A DNA stretch of 64,000 nt from Vitellaria paradoxa (taxonomy: Eukaryota > Streptophyta > Magnoliopsida > Ericales > Sapotaceae): NCBI GenBank assembly GCA_019916065.1, contig CM034237.1, forward strand, positions 46,210,367 through 46,274,366, written 5' to 3'. The notes under the pieces were generated by a model. That model saw only the letters and a program-made list of their open reading frames with translations, did not search any database and was not told where the DNA came from. Positions 49,635 through 61,238 of this stretch are shown piece after piece. Position 1 is the first letter of the stretch. The number at the start of each line of letters is the position of its first letter. The translations under genes and the position numbers were made by a program.

Positions 49635-52230
49635 AGGCTGTTATTGTTTTGTAAATGGCTTATTATCATGTGAGTGTCCAGATATCTACTGAAAAGATGT
49701 TGGCCAGCCATAGGAGATTATGATCTCTTTTTGTCTCGTATAGTTGCCTCGAGTCTGTAGTCTTTGTTGGTTGATCCTTCTGATGGACTTCATGGATGCT
49801 CTTCCAAGTTCAAGTTTACTGTTTGTGGAGGAAAGAAGGGGAGAAAGGTGGAAATATAAAATAAAAGAGAGAATTTGGGGGAAAAGGAGATGGAATTTTT
49901 TGCGACAACAATAGGCTTTCTTTCAGGTCACTCTTGGGTTTACATATTTGGGTTGAAGCTTTTAATTAAACTGACTCCCATGTGAATGGTTTTGGCTTTC
50001 CTTTCCTCAATTTGCAGCTGATGAGCATCTACCTACTGGTTAACCCCTTTCAAAGTCTGTGCAACTGTATTCAGTTGATAACAGAAAGAGAACATATCTC
50101 CATGTATGCATATATATACACGCTCTATAACAGAAAAGAGAAGAAGAGATTAATCTAGCCTCCTGCATGCAACATTGGTGGATGTGTCGATTGCCATCCG
50201 ACCAATCCTTGCTTTGCCTGCCAAACGCAGTGTTGTGTTTTTATTCTGTTTGGGGGTCAGATGCCACTAGTCTGTTATTTGCCAAGTGCAGTGACAGATG
50301 TTCCTTGTGGCTGATCAACACAGTACCAGAGCTGCTTGTGGGACTCCTTGTTGTGCCTGTCCATGTAATCATACATTGCCGGAGCTTCTTGTTGTCATAC
50401 CTGTTCCATGTAATCACACAGTAACCGGAGCTTCTTGTTGGTATTCCTCTCCATGTAATCACTGTACCGGAGCTGCTTTCGGATCTTGCCGTTATGCCTC
50501 TCTTCAAGTGATGATCTATGTAATCAGAATTTACGTCAGAATATGATTTGATGACTGTTAGTACATTTATTTCTAGTTTTTCCTGGTTCTATTTGTAACT
50601 CTCTAAGTGCATGGCAGTCTAAAAAATGTCATCTGTGCAATACATTTTGTTTTGTGACTATTTGGTGTTAATTTCCTACTTATAAAATTATCTTTGTACC
50701 ATACAAATCACCTTCCAGTTGCCTAGAAACAGCACCTTGGTTGTTTTGCCCGTTTGGTTTAGGGGAATTCAATTCCTTTGTGAGTAGATTTCGCTGTATA
50801 TATTCACCATTTTTATTTTTGTTCAGACCTCGACCTCCATTTATATTTTTTGTTCAGAGTCCGAACTTTTAACACTTAGCGGGGAGAGTGGACTTTATGC
50901 TGCCACTGAAATTTGAGGCAAACTTGTTTCAAATTGATTATGCATTTGATGTATTTGCATTATCACTTCTTCATGGTTTGACTCTGGATATCCATTCAGT
51001 ACTGGTAAAGCGTTATTGTTCTTCAGAATGGAGGAACGACTTTCTTGGTAGTTGTGAACAGAAATGAATGTGCATCTTTAGAAAGTGGGGTCCCCCAAAA
51101 AAAAAAAAAAATGAGGGAGGCTGACATTTGCGTGGCAATGTGAAATCAAGGGCAGTGAGTGTGGAATTATTAAATTAAAATTTATTAGTTCAAAAATATT
51201 TACATATTTTTAATTTAAAAAATAAAATATGAATATATTTGGATTATTAATAATCATGCTTATAAATATTTTTATATTCATAATTATATATTTGTTTCAC
51301 CGAAATAACAAAATGAGCCTCCCAAATACGTGTTCCAATGCTGGATCACAAGTTAATTGCGCCTTCAAAATCATGATTATTATGTCTCATTTGGAAATTG
51401 TCATTTTTTTTTATTAATTTTTCATCGTTTACCAATTTTTACTAACATTCTCAATCCTTCTCGACTAAATTTCACCCAAAATTTCCTTTCAAAATTTATT
51501 GACTTTCTCTAATTTTTTTTTTTAAGTTTCTTTATTTTTTTAAATTTTTACTAACTTTTACTAAATAGACAATTTTTATTAAAAGTTGTATATTGTAAAA
51601 AGTTTCACTTTTTTTTTTGTTCGTCGATTGCACTAGGGAGTTTGGCAACTAATTTTTTTTTTTTGGGTAAGTGGCAACTAATACCGGCTTTTTTTTCGAT
51701 TTGATTACTTTTTTATTTTATATAATTTTTTATTAAAATTGTATTTTATTTTTAATAGATTTTAAACATGTTAATCATATGGGTATGGGTAGGGCTTTCA
51801 TTTTTTCAATTTGAACACATTAACCTCAACAAAAATTTTGCTTCTTTTTTTGTTTTAATAATTTTTTTTGAAAGGTAAGAAAGAATTAAATTAATGAAAA
51901 TAAAATACAAAGTCACCAAACATACCTTTGATAATACATTGAAACTCATGACTCTCTTTGCAATCAAAAAAAATTCAATCTGGTACACTAGTCAAGGACA
52001 AAAGGTGCGAACAACTCAAACAAAATAATAATGTTGATAAGACATCTAAATGTCATGGCATGAAAACGCCAAGTCAACACCAAATCAAACCTATAAATCA
52101 CTAGACACGTCCACAATCTAGCTAGAATTCCACCAATTAAGCCAAGCAACTAATAGTAAAACAACAAATGGTAGCTGCATTAGAGTAAAATACCATAATG
52201 TATTTAATCAACTAGTATGCTATGCAATAA
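49635..52230. other. SKIP14-like 3' flank and spacer
   Basis: The first few hundred bases are probably the SKIP14-like 3' UTR. A degenerate tandem repeat at 50325-50507 is listed separately. From 51090 the DNA is AT-rich with A- and T-runs and no supported gene. Confidence 0.5.
50325..50507. repeat. Degenerate 42-53-bp tandem repeat, four copies
   Basis: Units start with ac(c)agagctgc or ccggagcttc at about 50325, 50378, 50424 and 50466, and the first three contain ccatgtaatca at similar distances. It lies about 700 bases after the SKIP14-like stop codon. Confidence 0.7.
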
Positions 52231-52239
52231 TAAATGGCA

Positions 52240-52830
52240 AGCAGCCAAAAAGGAGAATCCACAACACAATGGGATTACAAGGCTCAAACTTGACTGGCTT
52301 GCCAATTCAACCAGCAAGAAAAGAGATAGGGAGCCTTTATTTATCAATAAGATCAACATTTATATCAGATCTTCAAAACTTTGAACAACTCAGGATTTTT
52401 TCTCGAATCACATTCACAATTCTCTTGGTAAGCTAATTCACATCAATATAACAAGTCTCAAAAATTCGACTATTTCTTTTCTGCCATACCCGATAAACCA
52501 TGCTTGCAAAACATAGTTTCATTAGAGTTATTTGCAAAGATTTCCCTTTCAAGCTAGTCGAAGCCCAATCAATCCTATCCCTCCAAGAGCTATGTAGAGA
52601 AAAAGAAGATTGAGATAAACACATGCTTATCAAGGTATCCCATATACACTTGCTATATGAACATTCGAGAAACAAGTAATCATGAGATTCCAGCCCTGTT
52701 CAACAAAAAAGACAACTTAAAGAAGGTACCCTTTCAAAAGATGAGTGCCTATCAAGTATAGAAAGTTTGCGGTGAATAGCCATCCCAAGAATCCATGCAT
52801 ACTTGGGAATAAAACTTTTGAATCAATAAA
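52240..52830 (-). mobile_element. LINE fragment, zinc-binding region
   Basis: The minus strand encodes a degraded end of a plant LINE ORF2: an AIHRKLSILDRHSSFERVPS-like stretch, then DYLFLECSYSKCIWDTL, then VWQKRNSRIF, the order seen in zf-RVT domains. A stop before the LES segment breaks the frame. There is no reverse transcriptase core. Confidence 0.7.
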
Positions 52831-53874
52831 ATATTAGTTACTTTTTTTTAGCAACAAGAACTTTATTTTAATGTCTCTAACATTGGTGTATAGATAACAT
52901 AACTGGAACATGAATAAGCATAGAAACAAATATTTTTTGTAAATAATATTGCTATTTAAAAATTAAATGGATAAATCCTTTCTATAATAACTGTTGTATA
53001 TTAACTAAATGAGTTCACTGTTAAGCATGATAATATTAATAAATAATACACATAAAATATTGAGATCATTTATTTTTATGACATTCACTTTAACTTAGTC
53101 AAAACTCTTTCAACCCTTAAAATTTGTGCCTTCAATGCTTAAAAACTTATTGAAATTAAACAATAAATAAGTGTAAGATATAAAAATATTTTATTATACT
53201 GAATTGAATTAAATAACAGATACAATAAATGCTAACATCAATTATATGAAACATATATACCTTATTTAGGAACAACAAATTCGAGTTTCCCAATCTTCAA
53301 GTTTATCCATTATCAATTGATGCCATCCTAATGCATCTTCATATCGAATTTTATATCACCATGAAAAAAGCCTTGGAATTGGTGCGTCTTTCTTTAAAAC
53401 GATTTTCATAAAATGATTCTCATCATACAAAATAATAGAGACAATTTTAAAGTTAGATGGTGGTCCAATCCTCAGTATTAAATATGTGTGTGATTGCAAG
53501 GCTAAGAGAACACACAAAACACAATTAAATGCAGTTGCAAATAATGGTCCCATTTTAGGGAAATACATCAAGTATTTGTTTCAACACCATATTTATTAAA
53601 AAAAAAAATTAGCTTTTTCTCCAATTACTTGAAATTCTTTTTGACACCCAAATTGATAGGGTTTGGGTTGCAAAGAAGAGATTGAATGAGTAGGATTTGA
53701 ATTAATTTAAAGAGAAGTAGCCTTACTAATTGTTAAAAGAAATAAATAAATTTTTTGCTAAGGTTAAAAAGTGATCCTTAGTAGCACCCTAATCATATCT
53801 ATCAAAAAAATTAAAAATAGAAAAATTCAAGTACACGTGAAAAAAGTCATACATGGATTCTTTATTTGGAAGCA

Positions 53875-53917
<43 letters not shown>

Positions 53918-54927
53918 TGGAATGTGAATAACATGTCAAAAATCAACCGAATAAAATTTAAAAAAAAAAGAAAATAAATTAATTTTTAGTTAAAAAAACA
54001 ACATTTTTTTAGAAATTTTAGGAATGTGAATAACATACTTAAAATTTACCCAAAAAAAAATTTTAAATTTTAGTTAAAAAAATCATATAAGACAAAAAAG
54101 TAACCACTTACTTGTTATCATCTTATTCAAATAATATACACGCCTTATTCAAATAATATGCACGTGAGCCTAAAGAAAAAAAAATTAGGGACTACAATAT
54201 TTTTATATAAATTTTTGTATAATATAAAAGTCTAATTGACAAAAATATTCTTACAAATTTGTTGAAATTATCAAAATAAATTGCCCTTAAAAAATTTTTA
54301 TATGAATGTCAATTTATTCTTATAAGTTTATAGAATATCTATTTTATTATGAAATAATTTTTTCTTACCTCATATCAATATTAATTGAGTAAATTTTATT
54401 AAAATCACAAATATCAGCACGAGAGAGAGACACATTGATACAGATTAATATTTGAGGAATTAATGTGCAACATTTTATAATTGGGAGAATAAAGTAATAT
54501 TGAATTATTATTTTAGAGATACTTTAATAATTATTCCAAAATAATTAAATAATTATTTTCCATTTCATTTTCGAAACAAAATTAACTTCTTTAAACTCAT
54601 TATCTTTTCTAAAATAAAGAGAAATAAGGTATTTTTACATTTGCATGACTTGTGAAAATATCCAATACGAAAAAATTTAAAAATAATAAGTCACAATCAA
54701 ATCTATAATATCTAATAGTAAATTAACTATAAGGGTTTGTGGATGCAATATAAAAACCAAGCAAACAATCTATTAAGAGAAATAAGATTGTTTGTCAGGG
54801 AAACTCCTTTAGCAAAGGAGTAAAATCTTTATCAAATTTTACTAATTTTTACAAATTCTTGCCAATTTTTGTCCATTTTCATTTTACATGCATTTGTTTT
54901 CAAACTCTAAATTTTACCAACTTTTCT

Positions 54928-54966
<39 letters not shown>

Positions 54967-55779
54967 TTTTGTCTAACTTTTTAGCAATTTTTTCTTATTG
55001 GAATTGTTCAAGCAGATAGATGAAATCACGATCAAACAAGTCTATTAAATCCAACTACTCTACGACAATTGGCCAAAACTCTTAACTTTCTCAAGGGAGG
55101 GTGGGAGTTTGACTCAAAGACTTAACAAACCTTAAAGGTTCTCACACAAGGCATAAGCCTTCAATTTAACCAGTTTGTATAGTTTATGGGGGTGTTGCGG
55201 GGGCTTCCAGCTTACTAGGGGTGGAGGAGTGTATTGGGTAGGGAGGGTTTTAGTTTAGGTAAAATTTTGACCCAAAATTTTTTTAATAGTAATAGTCCTA
55301 ACTTAATTAATTATGTATAGTCTAGTTTAATACTAAATTATAACCCGATTTAATACCCAATTCATAGTGCAGAATAAAAAAAAAATTCTAACCTAATTTA
55401 ATAACTAGTCATAATTCACTTTAATACACCAAAATATATATATATCTGACACATCACCTTTTTAATTTTTTTGGGGTACCAAACTCCTCCTAAGTAGTTC
55501 CCCTGTTGAATTAATACATACCGCTACATCTACATCCATCAGTTTGGGACACGAGACAAGAAGATGCACGGTAAAGAAGTCCATGCATGGTTTTATCATG
55601 TACAATTATTAGTCATTACGAAGAAAACAATTGAACATATACAATTTTTTTTTTTGGCAATTAATTGAACATATACATTGAAATCCCAGCCATGAATGAG
55701 GATGAGATCGATGACAGATGGGTAAGCTGTACAACCTTAAATGACAATGGCGATGAACAACAGGGAAGATCAATCCATT
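52831..55779. other. AT-rich spacer with long T-runs
   Basis: No supported gene. A T-run of nearly 40 bases is at about 53878-53916 and another of over 30 at about 54930-54961. The frames around 53356 and 53771 have no recognisable features. Confidence 0.6.
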
Positions 55780-56019
55780 TTATTGAGTTGAACGAGCAGC
55801 TTCTAAATCATTGAAGTCGTCATCAGATTGCTTCCGAGATTTCTTGCCGAGAATTTTCAACCATTTGAAACTCATGAATATCTCCACAATATTTTTCTTG
55901 GCAGAACCATCCTTTCCCTCCTCCTTGTCATTCTCTGTTGGTGGTGGTGGTGACAGAGGAGGCTGAGGGTCCGGTTGATCTACCCCGGAAGAGACCCCAT
56001 TGGAGTTGTATGTATTCAT
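55780..56019 (-). CDS. Possible small protein, 79 residues, unknown
   Basis: An unbroken minus-strand frame with a proline-rich N-terminal half (PDPQPPLSPPPPTENDKEEG), then a hydrophobic/basic segment, VEIFMSFKWLKILGKKSRK, and an acidic end. Its composition is less AT-biased than the surrounding spacer, and a TATATA-like box lies about 200 bases upstream on the minus strand (near 56230). I do not recognise the family. The WLK-like hydrophobic stretch flanked by basic residues could be an amphipathic helix. It may equally be a chance frame. Confidence 0.4.
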   Translation of the reverse strand: MNTYNSNGVSSGVDQPDPQPPLSPPPPTENDKEEGKDGSAKKNIVEIFMSFKWLKILGKKSRKQSDDDFNDLEAARSTQ

Positions 56020-56941
56020 TTCTTCTTCTCCTTCCTTCTTCCTCTACCCATCTTTGCAATATTGGTGAGGTGAGAAATAGAGAAAGAAATGGTCAACTCC
56101 TTCTGACTAAAATTAAAATTCTGCCTCATACTGTCAAATGGTTGTCTGTCATTGCTTATCATTTGACAGAATGATTAAGGTTGAGTGTGTTATTTTGGCT
56201 CCTAATGGGGCTGTTTTCCAACTTGGTCTATATATGGTAGGTGCAATTTTAAGATCTAAATCAGTGCTCGATCTCCAAACTTTCCAATGGAGGGTATTCA
56301 ACTACATTGACTTTAGGATAAATTATATTTAGTATCTTTGTATGTTACTTCTAATTTCATTTTAGACTCTGTATTTTTAATTATTTTACTTTGATTTTGT
56401 ATTTTTAAATCATTTTACTTTACCCCTTTTGTCAAATTTATTAACAAAAAAATCACCACGTATCCATCGCACGAAGAATATGTGACGTTTTCTATCAAAA
56501 TTTTATAATGATAACTCTCACACACGCACACACACAAAGGTAAAACGCGACGATTTAAACGTACAGGAAACAAATCTTGATAGCAATCTGTAAAGCTCTT
56601 GAAGATATTACATCCTTCAATGAGGATAGTGTTGTTTCAACGTTTTAAAACTAGCTCTAGCTAACTACTTTTTTAGTACATATAAGCATATATTTGAGAG
56701 GTTAACACATCTGTGTGTCACACCACGAAGAGGAACCAGAACTGCAAAAACTGATTCTTGCATTCAAACCGAGTTGCAGTGTGATGCAACACTTAAATAC
56801 CTGAATCAGTCAATAATTTGGAATACATAAAAAATTTACAATGAAATTTAAGTTGCAAAATGAACAAATACAAACAGGGGGACAATGTATAATAGTTCCC
56901 CAAATGAAGGTTCAACTCACCTATTCTTCCACTCATGCTTA
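56020..56941. other. Spacer between the small ORF and the nuclease-like gene
   Basis: AT-rich with a short CA microsatellite near 56518-56536. The right part may be 3' UTR of the minus-strand nuclease-like gene. No other feature is seen. Confidence 0.5.
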
Positions 56942-57877
56942 TCATCTGTAAAATTCAACATGACCTGCAATCTCCCTACACAATAATTTTGCTTCGCTAG
57001 CCAACTTGATGCTCTTATCAATTACCAATCCCGTCTGTCTGTGTTTTGACTCTGGTTTGTATGATCTGGCTTTCTCCTCGCTCCCCAACAACAGAGCTTC
57101 CCGGGCAGGAACCACATTTTCCCACCAAAACTCCCGTAAAATTCCATGGATCAACTGCCAATAATCGCGCTCTCTACAGACCCGAAATATGGTACTTCCA
57201 TTTGGCGTCCAACAATACAAATCAACCCAATCTCTGTTCATTACCTCCATTTGACCCTGCACCTGAGGCATGTAATAGAATGGCATAGTTGACCAGGGGA
57301 GGCCCCTCTCAGGCTTCCCTTTATTATAGGGGCACTTAACTTCTAGAATCCCACCTCCTGGAAAGCATCCAAGGAGACCATCAGGGGAGGCACCAAGCCA
57401 TTCAAATCGCTCCTCTGAATGGGTTGCAAATCCTAAGGAGCTTACATCACGACCTGTGATGCTTTTGTACCTGTCTATAGCTGCGGCTTCATTGAGCACG
57501 CCCCATTCCATTGCACCCATTTTAGCGGCTTCCATTAATTGTGTATCTGGTGCAAAGACTTTCTCATGCCAAAGCTCATGTCGGCGATTGCCTTTCCAGA
57601 AGCCAAGAGCTGTGCTAAAGGTGCTTGTAGTCAGCTTGTCTCGGCGGAGGGCAAACCATTCTTCAGAGCGTTGTGGAGCGCCAGATGGGATGAGACGGGC
57701 AGTCAAGACTAATGCCGAGCTGGGGCAGATGTTGAGAGGAGTACTTGGAGAAGCCAGTTGTGATGCACAGGGTGAAAAGGTCTTAAAAATTCTAATTCCA
57801 AGCATTTTCTTCCTGGAATGTGGAGCTGCGGCTTTATGGTGAATGCTACTGAATCTAGTGATGTAGGCATTGGTCAT
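56942..57877 (-). CDS. YqaJ/lambda-exonuclease-fold nuclease-like protein
   Basis: A single-exon frame of 311 residues. After an N-terminal extension rich in Ser, Ala, Arg and Lys with few acidic residues, which could be an organelle targeting peptide (about 1-65), it shows a YqaJ-type PD-(D/E)xK nuclease core. This has SEEWFALRRDKLTTSTF (about 71-87), MEWGVLNE (123-130), the catalytic Asp166 in GASPDGLLG, Glu179-x-Lys181 in GGILEVKCPYN and the downstream Gln motif in MPQVQGQMEV (about 203-212). All key residues are present, so the fold may be active on DNA. Two start candidates exist: Met1, which keeps the long extension, and Met25 (MLGIRIFKT). From memory the Arabidopsis relative is At1g67660 (restriction endonuclease type II-like). 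The in vivo substrate is unknown. Confidence 0.88.
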   Translation of the reverse strand: MTNAYITRFSSIHHKAAAPHSRKKMLGIRIFKTFSPCASQLASPSTPLNICPSSALVLTARLIPSGAPQRSEEWFALRRDKLTTSTFSTALGFWKGNRRHELWHEKVFAPDTQLMEAAKMGAMEWGVLNEAAAIDRYKSITGRDVSSLGFATHSEERFEWLGASPDGLLGCFPGGGILEVKCPYNKGKPERGLPWSTMPFYYMPQVQGQMEVMNRDWVDLYCWTPNGSTIFRVCRERDYWQLIHGILREFWWENVVPAREALLLGSEEKARSYKPESKHRQTGLVIDKSIKLASEAKLLCREIAGHVEFYR

Positions 57878-60706
57878 TGCTGAGCTATTGGGCTATCGAT
57901 AGCTATTTTAGTTGGTCGAAGGATGGTCCAAAGCCCGTTCACTGCTTCATGGTTATGTTGCAGGGTCAGGGTAAAGACGTTATTAGCAAACACTTTTTTC
58001 ATAAGATTATTCAGAAAGAAGAAGAAGAAGAAGAAGATGATGATGATGATGATGATGATGCGCAATTCAGTGTATACAAAACTTAGGCAACACAGTTGCT
58101 CCTGCTGAAAACAAAAAATAAAAGACTTGTAGGCCATCACAAAATTTTGCACAATGGCTAACGTTTAACAGAGATAAATATTACATGAAAGCAGCAATAG
58201 TGATATAATTTTTCTATTTCTTCCACCTTTATCTTTCTACAATTTATTCCAAGTCAGACAACAGAATGTGGAGTACAAAATGAGGTTGCTGTCTTTTGAC
58301 TCCCAGTATCAGCAGGATGCACAGTTCATTCTGATCGAAGTCATCAATCCAACATAACCATGGGCAATGACTCTTTTTCCTCCCAAGAAATTGACCAAAT
58401 TCCCAAAGTCACACAAATACATACACATGCGTGTGTTTGTGGTAAAGCTTAGAATTCAATTTGAGAGCAAGGGAAAAAGACCTTACAGCCAAATCCCGTA
58501 AATGCAAGAGAACATTCAACATGTTTGCATTATTACCAAAATTATGTCATAATATGCATTTTTGGAAAGTCCATGCCACTGGAAGGTGTCAAATAAACCT
58601 CTCTAAACACTTACCCATTTCCAGATTTAAGGGGGGAAAAAATCAGAAACATTCGAATACCCATGTTAGTTTGTTCACTTTCAATGGCTAATATAGTACA
58701 TTCATCAATTATAGAGCTCATAATAACAACAATTTCAAGAAATTTTCCCATATTTTGTCAAATTTTATATTTTTCCTAGCTAAAAATAATTTCGGTGCCC
58801 TCTTAAAGGTTGACAACCAATGAGCAAAATTGAGGGCTTTCAAGGGAGGGGGGAAAAACTATAAAGAAATTAACACACAAAACAAATGCCCTGTTCATCA
58901 TATAAACCGGCAAATTGCACAGATAAAAAAGCACCATTTCATTGTATAATTTGGGAATGAAGTAAAGAAAGAAAAAATAACTAGCGACAATAAAAGTGAG
59001 GAAGAGAACAATAACATCAAAGAAAAGACGACCCATTATTGGTAGAGGCAAAACAAAGATAATAGAAACGAATTAAAGTTGCTGAGCATCAGGTGTTTGT
59101 TTATTTACCCGAAAGACTGCTAAGAGCTTCTCTGCTGCTTATTTTGCTACGCTTACTCAACAAATGCTTGCGCAATACACCACATATGCAGCACAAATAC
59201 TCTAAATGTGCATCATGCATGAATTATTATTGAAATCAGAGTTTTTAGGGTTTCAGGCTGCACACACAGAGCACAGAGAGAGAAGAGAGAGAGAGAGAGA
59301 GAGACAAGGGGATAGCTCATTTTTTTACGCCTAAATCGCTATTTGCTAATCACGGAAAAAAGCCCAAAAGGGTGGTTTCTAGCCCAGTCCAGTTAGGAGA
59401 GAGCATTCAAGTCACGCTCTTAACAGCAGGTCGAGAATTTTTAGTTAAGGGTTTGTTTAGCGCTTCAAAAAAAATTGGTAAAAAATACTGAAAATTTTTA
59501 AAATTTAGTAATATGTTTTATACTCTTTGTGCTTCGTAAAATTTCTATAAATTTATTTATACATACATATCTCAATAAATTTTTACAAATTCTAATAACT
59601 TTTTTACAAATACTAAAAATTTTTTAATCACTTTTAATAAATTCTGACGCAAAACTGTTTAACCAAAAAACCCATTCGAATGGTTTCTCTCTCCCAAAAA
59701 ATTAATGCAAAAGTTAAAATATTTCATTATTCATTTCTGAAAAAACGTAATTTGGTGGTTGCGCACCAAACGCTAAAAAATTTTTAAACTATATTTTTTT
59801 ATTTACTTTTTTCAGTGTTTTATATTGTGCCAAATTGACCTTAAAATTTATTAGTTCAAATGTATTTATGTATTTTTTAAATTTAAAAAAAAATACATTT
59901 AAATGATCAAATTTTAACCAAATAATTTTTGACCTCGAGATTACAGGATTGATATCGATCTCAGTATCAGCCTTCCTTTCTCGTCTGACCCAACACTCAT
60001 TACTCATCAAAACGTGTAATTCGCGCTAAATTAGTCCTTGAATGTTTTGTTAGCCGTCAAAAATTGGTCTTTGGAAGTTCAATTGACATTCCACTGATAC
60101 AAATATTAATAAATCATTTCAAATTTAAATTTTTATTACTTTTCTCTATTTAAAATCTGAATTAATTAATTTAAAGGCTGTTTCGCACCACAAAAATTTT
60201 AACTTTATATCAAAATATAATATATGTTAGGTTAATTTTAGATTGATCGTTTAATTAAAATTTTTAAAAATTAATAATAATTAACAAAAAAATAACTCTA
60301 ATTCAAAATTGATTTGATTGAGTTATTTTTATTTCAATATAATTTTTTTTAATAAATTAATTTTTGCTTTTTCGGTGTCGGGTTGCATTGTAAGTAAGTA
60401 AAATATTTTTTTTTAGAAAATTATTTTCATCTAAACCCTATGCGATTTTCGTTCAGAAATTGGATAAAGTTAATTTTGCAAGCACTAGCTAGGCGAGCTT
60501 TTCTTCGCTTGAAGTAGGAGGAACACCTCGAGCTCATCACCAGTAAAGGTGTCATCAACACAGTTGCATATTCAGTACGTGGCACTATCACATCCGATCT
60601 GCCTCCACGTTAACGGTTCTATTTCATTCTCCCTTCTCAGATATTTCCCTGAATTCCTGCTCATTATCTATTCTCTCTCTCTCTATCTCTTTCTCTCTCT
60701 CTAACA
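57878..60706. other. Spacer between the nuclease-like gene and the trihelix gene
   Basis: The left part is the upstream region of the minus-strand nuclease-like gene and holds a (GAA)n(GAT)n compound microsatellite at about 58017-58060. A GA-rich stretch is near 59277-59303. 59449-59780 looks like another degenerate MITE (gtttgtttagcgc and gcgcaccaaacgc at its ends) without a clear target duplication. The last 200 bases, CT-rich, are probably the trihelix gene's promoter and leader. Confidence 0.5.
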
Positions 60707-61238
60707 ATGTATTTGCCGGAGAAGCCTCGGCCGATCGATTTCTACAAGGAGGAGGAGGAAGAGGAGGGCCGAGACATGATTATCGAGGTCGCTTCCAATG
60801 GCGGGCTTCCACCTCAGCAGATGGTGCTCGGCGACAACAGCAGCGGCGGCGAGGACAGCCACGACTTCAACAAGGCGCCGAAGAAGAGGGCGGAGACTTG
60901 GGTCCAGGACGAGACTCGGACTCTGATCGGACTCCGCCGCGAGATGGACGCTCTCTTCAACACTTCCAAGTCCAACAAGCACCTCTGGGAGCAGATTTCG
61001 TCCAAGATGCGTGACAAGGGCTTCGATCGCTCGCCGACCATGTGTACGGACAAGTGGAGGAACTTGCTCAAGGAGTTTAAGAAGGCCAAGCAGCAGGATC
61101 GAGGCGGCAGTGGTTCCGCTAAGATGTCGTATTACAAGGAGATTGAGGAGATCCTTAGTGAGAGGAGCAGGAATGCTGGGCATTACAAGAGCCCCACGGC
61201 TTCTAAGGTCGAGTCTTATATGCCATTCGCCGATAAAG
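60707..61238 (+). CDS. Trihelix transcription factor, GT-1/GT-4-like, first coding exon
   Basis: DNA-binding factor of the plant trihelix GT-1 group, which recognises GT elements in promoters. The exon encodes 177 residues and ends CGATAAAG|GTGCAT in phase 1; the remaining exons lie beyond the window or past the LINE-filled intron. An acidic stretch (EEEEEE, 15-20) precedes the trihelix domain (about 61-128), with its three tryptophans at about 65 ([20 protein letters not shown]), 94 ([10 protein letters not shown]) and 117 ([14 protein letters not shown]). A conserved segment follows ([12 protein letters not shown]). The start sits in a CT-rich leader. A 206-residue frame on the opposite strand is a shadow. 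Related genes, from memory: At1g13450 (GT-1) and At3g25990 (GT-4). Confidence 0.9.

Noticed and set aside
57877..58152. Acidic or Asp/Met-rich frames at 57877-58152
   Set aside because: They translate the GAA/GAT microsatellite at about 58017-58060.
59449..59780. Sixth MITE candidate
   Set aside because: The ends are only loosely inverted (gtttgtttagcgc and gcgcaccaaacgc) and no target duplication was found, so it is mentioned only as spacer content.
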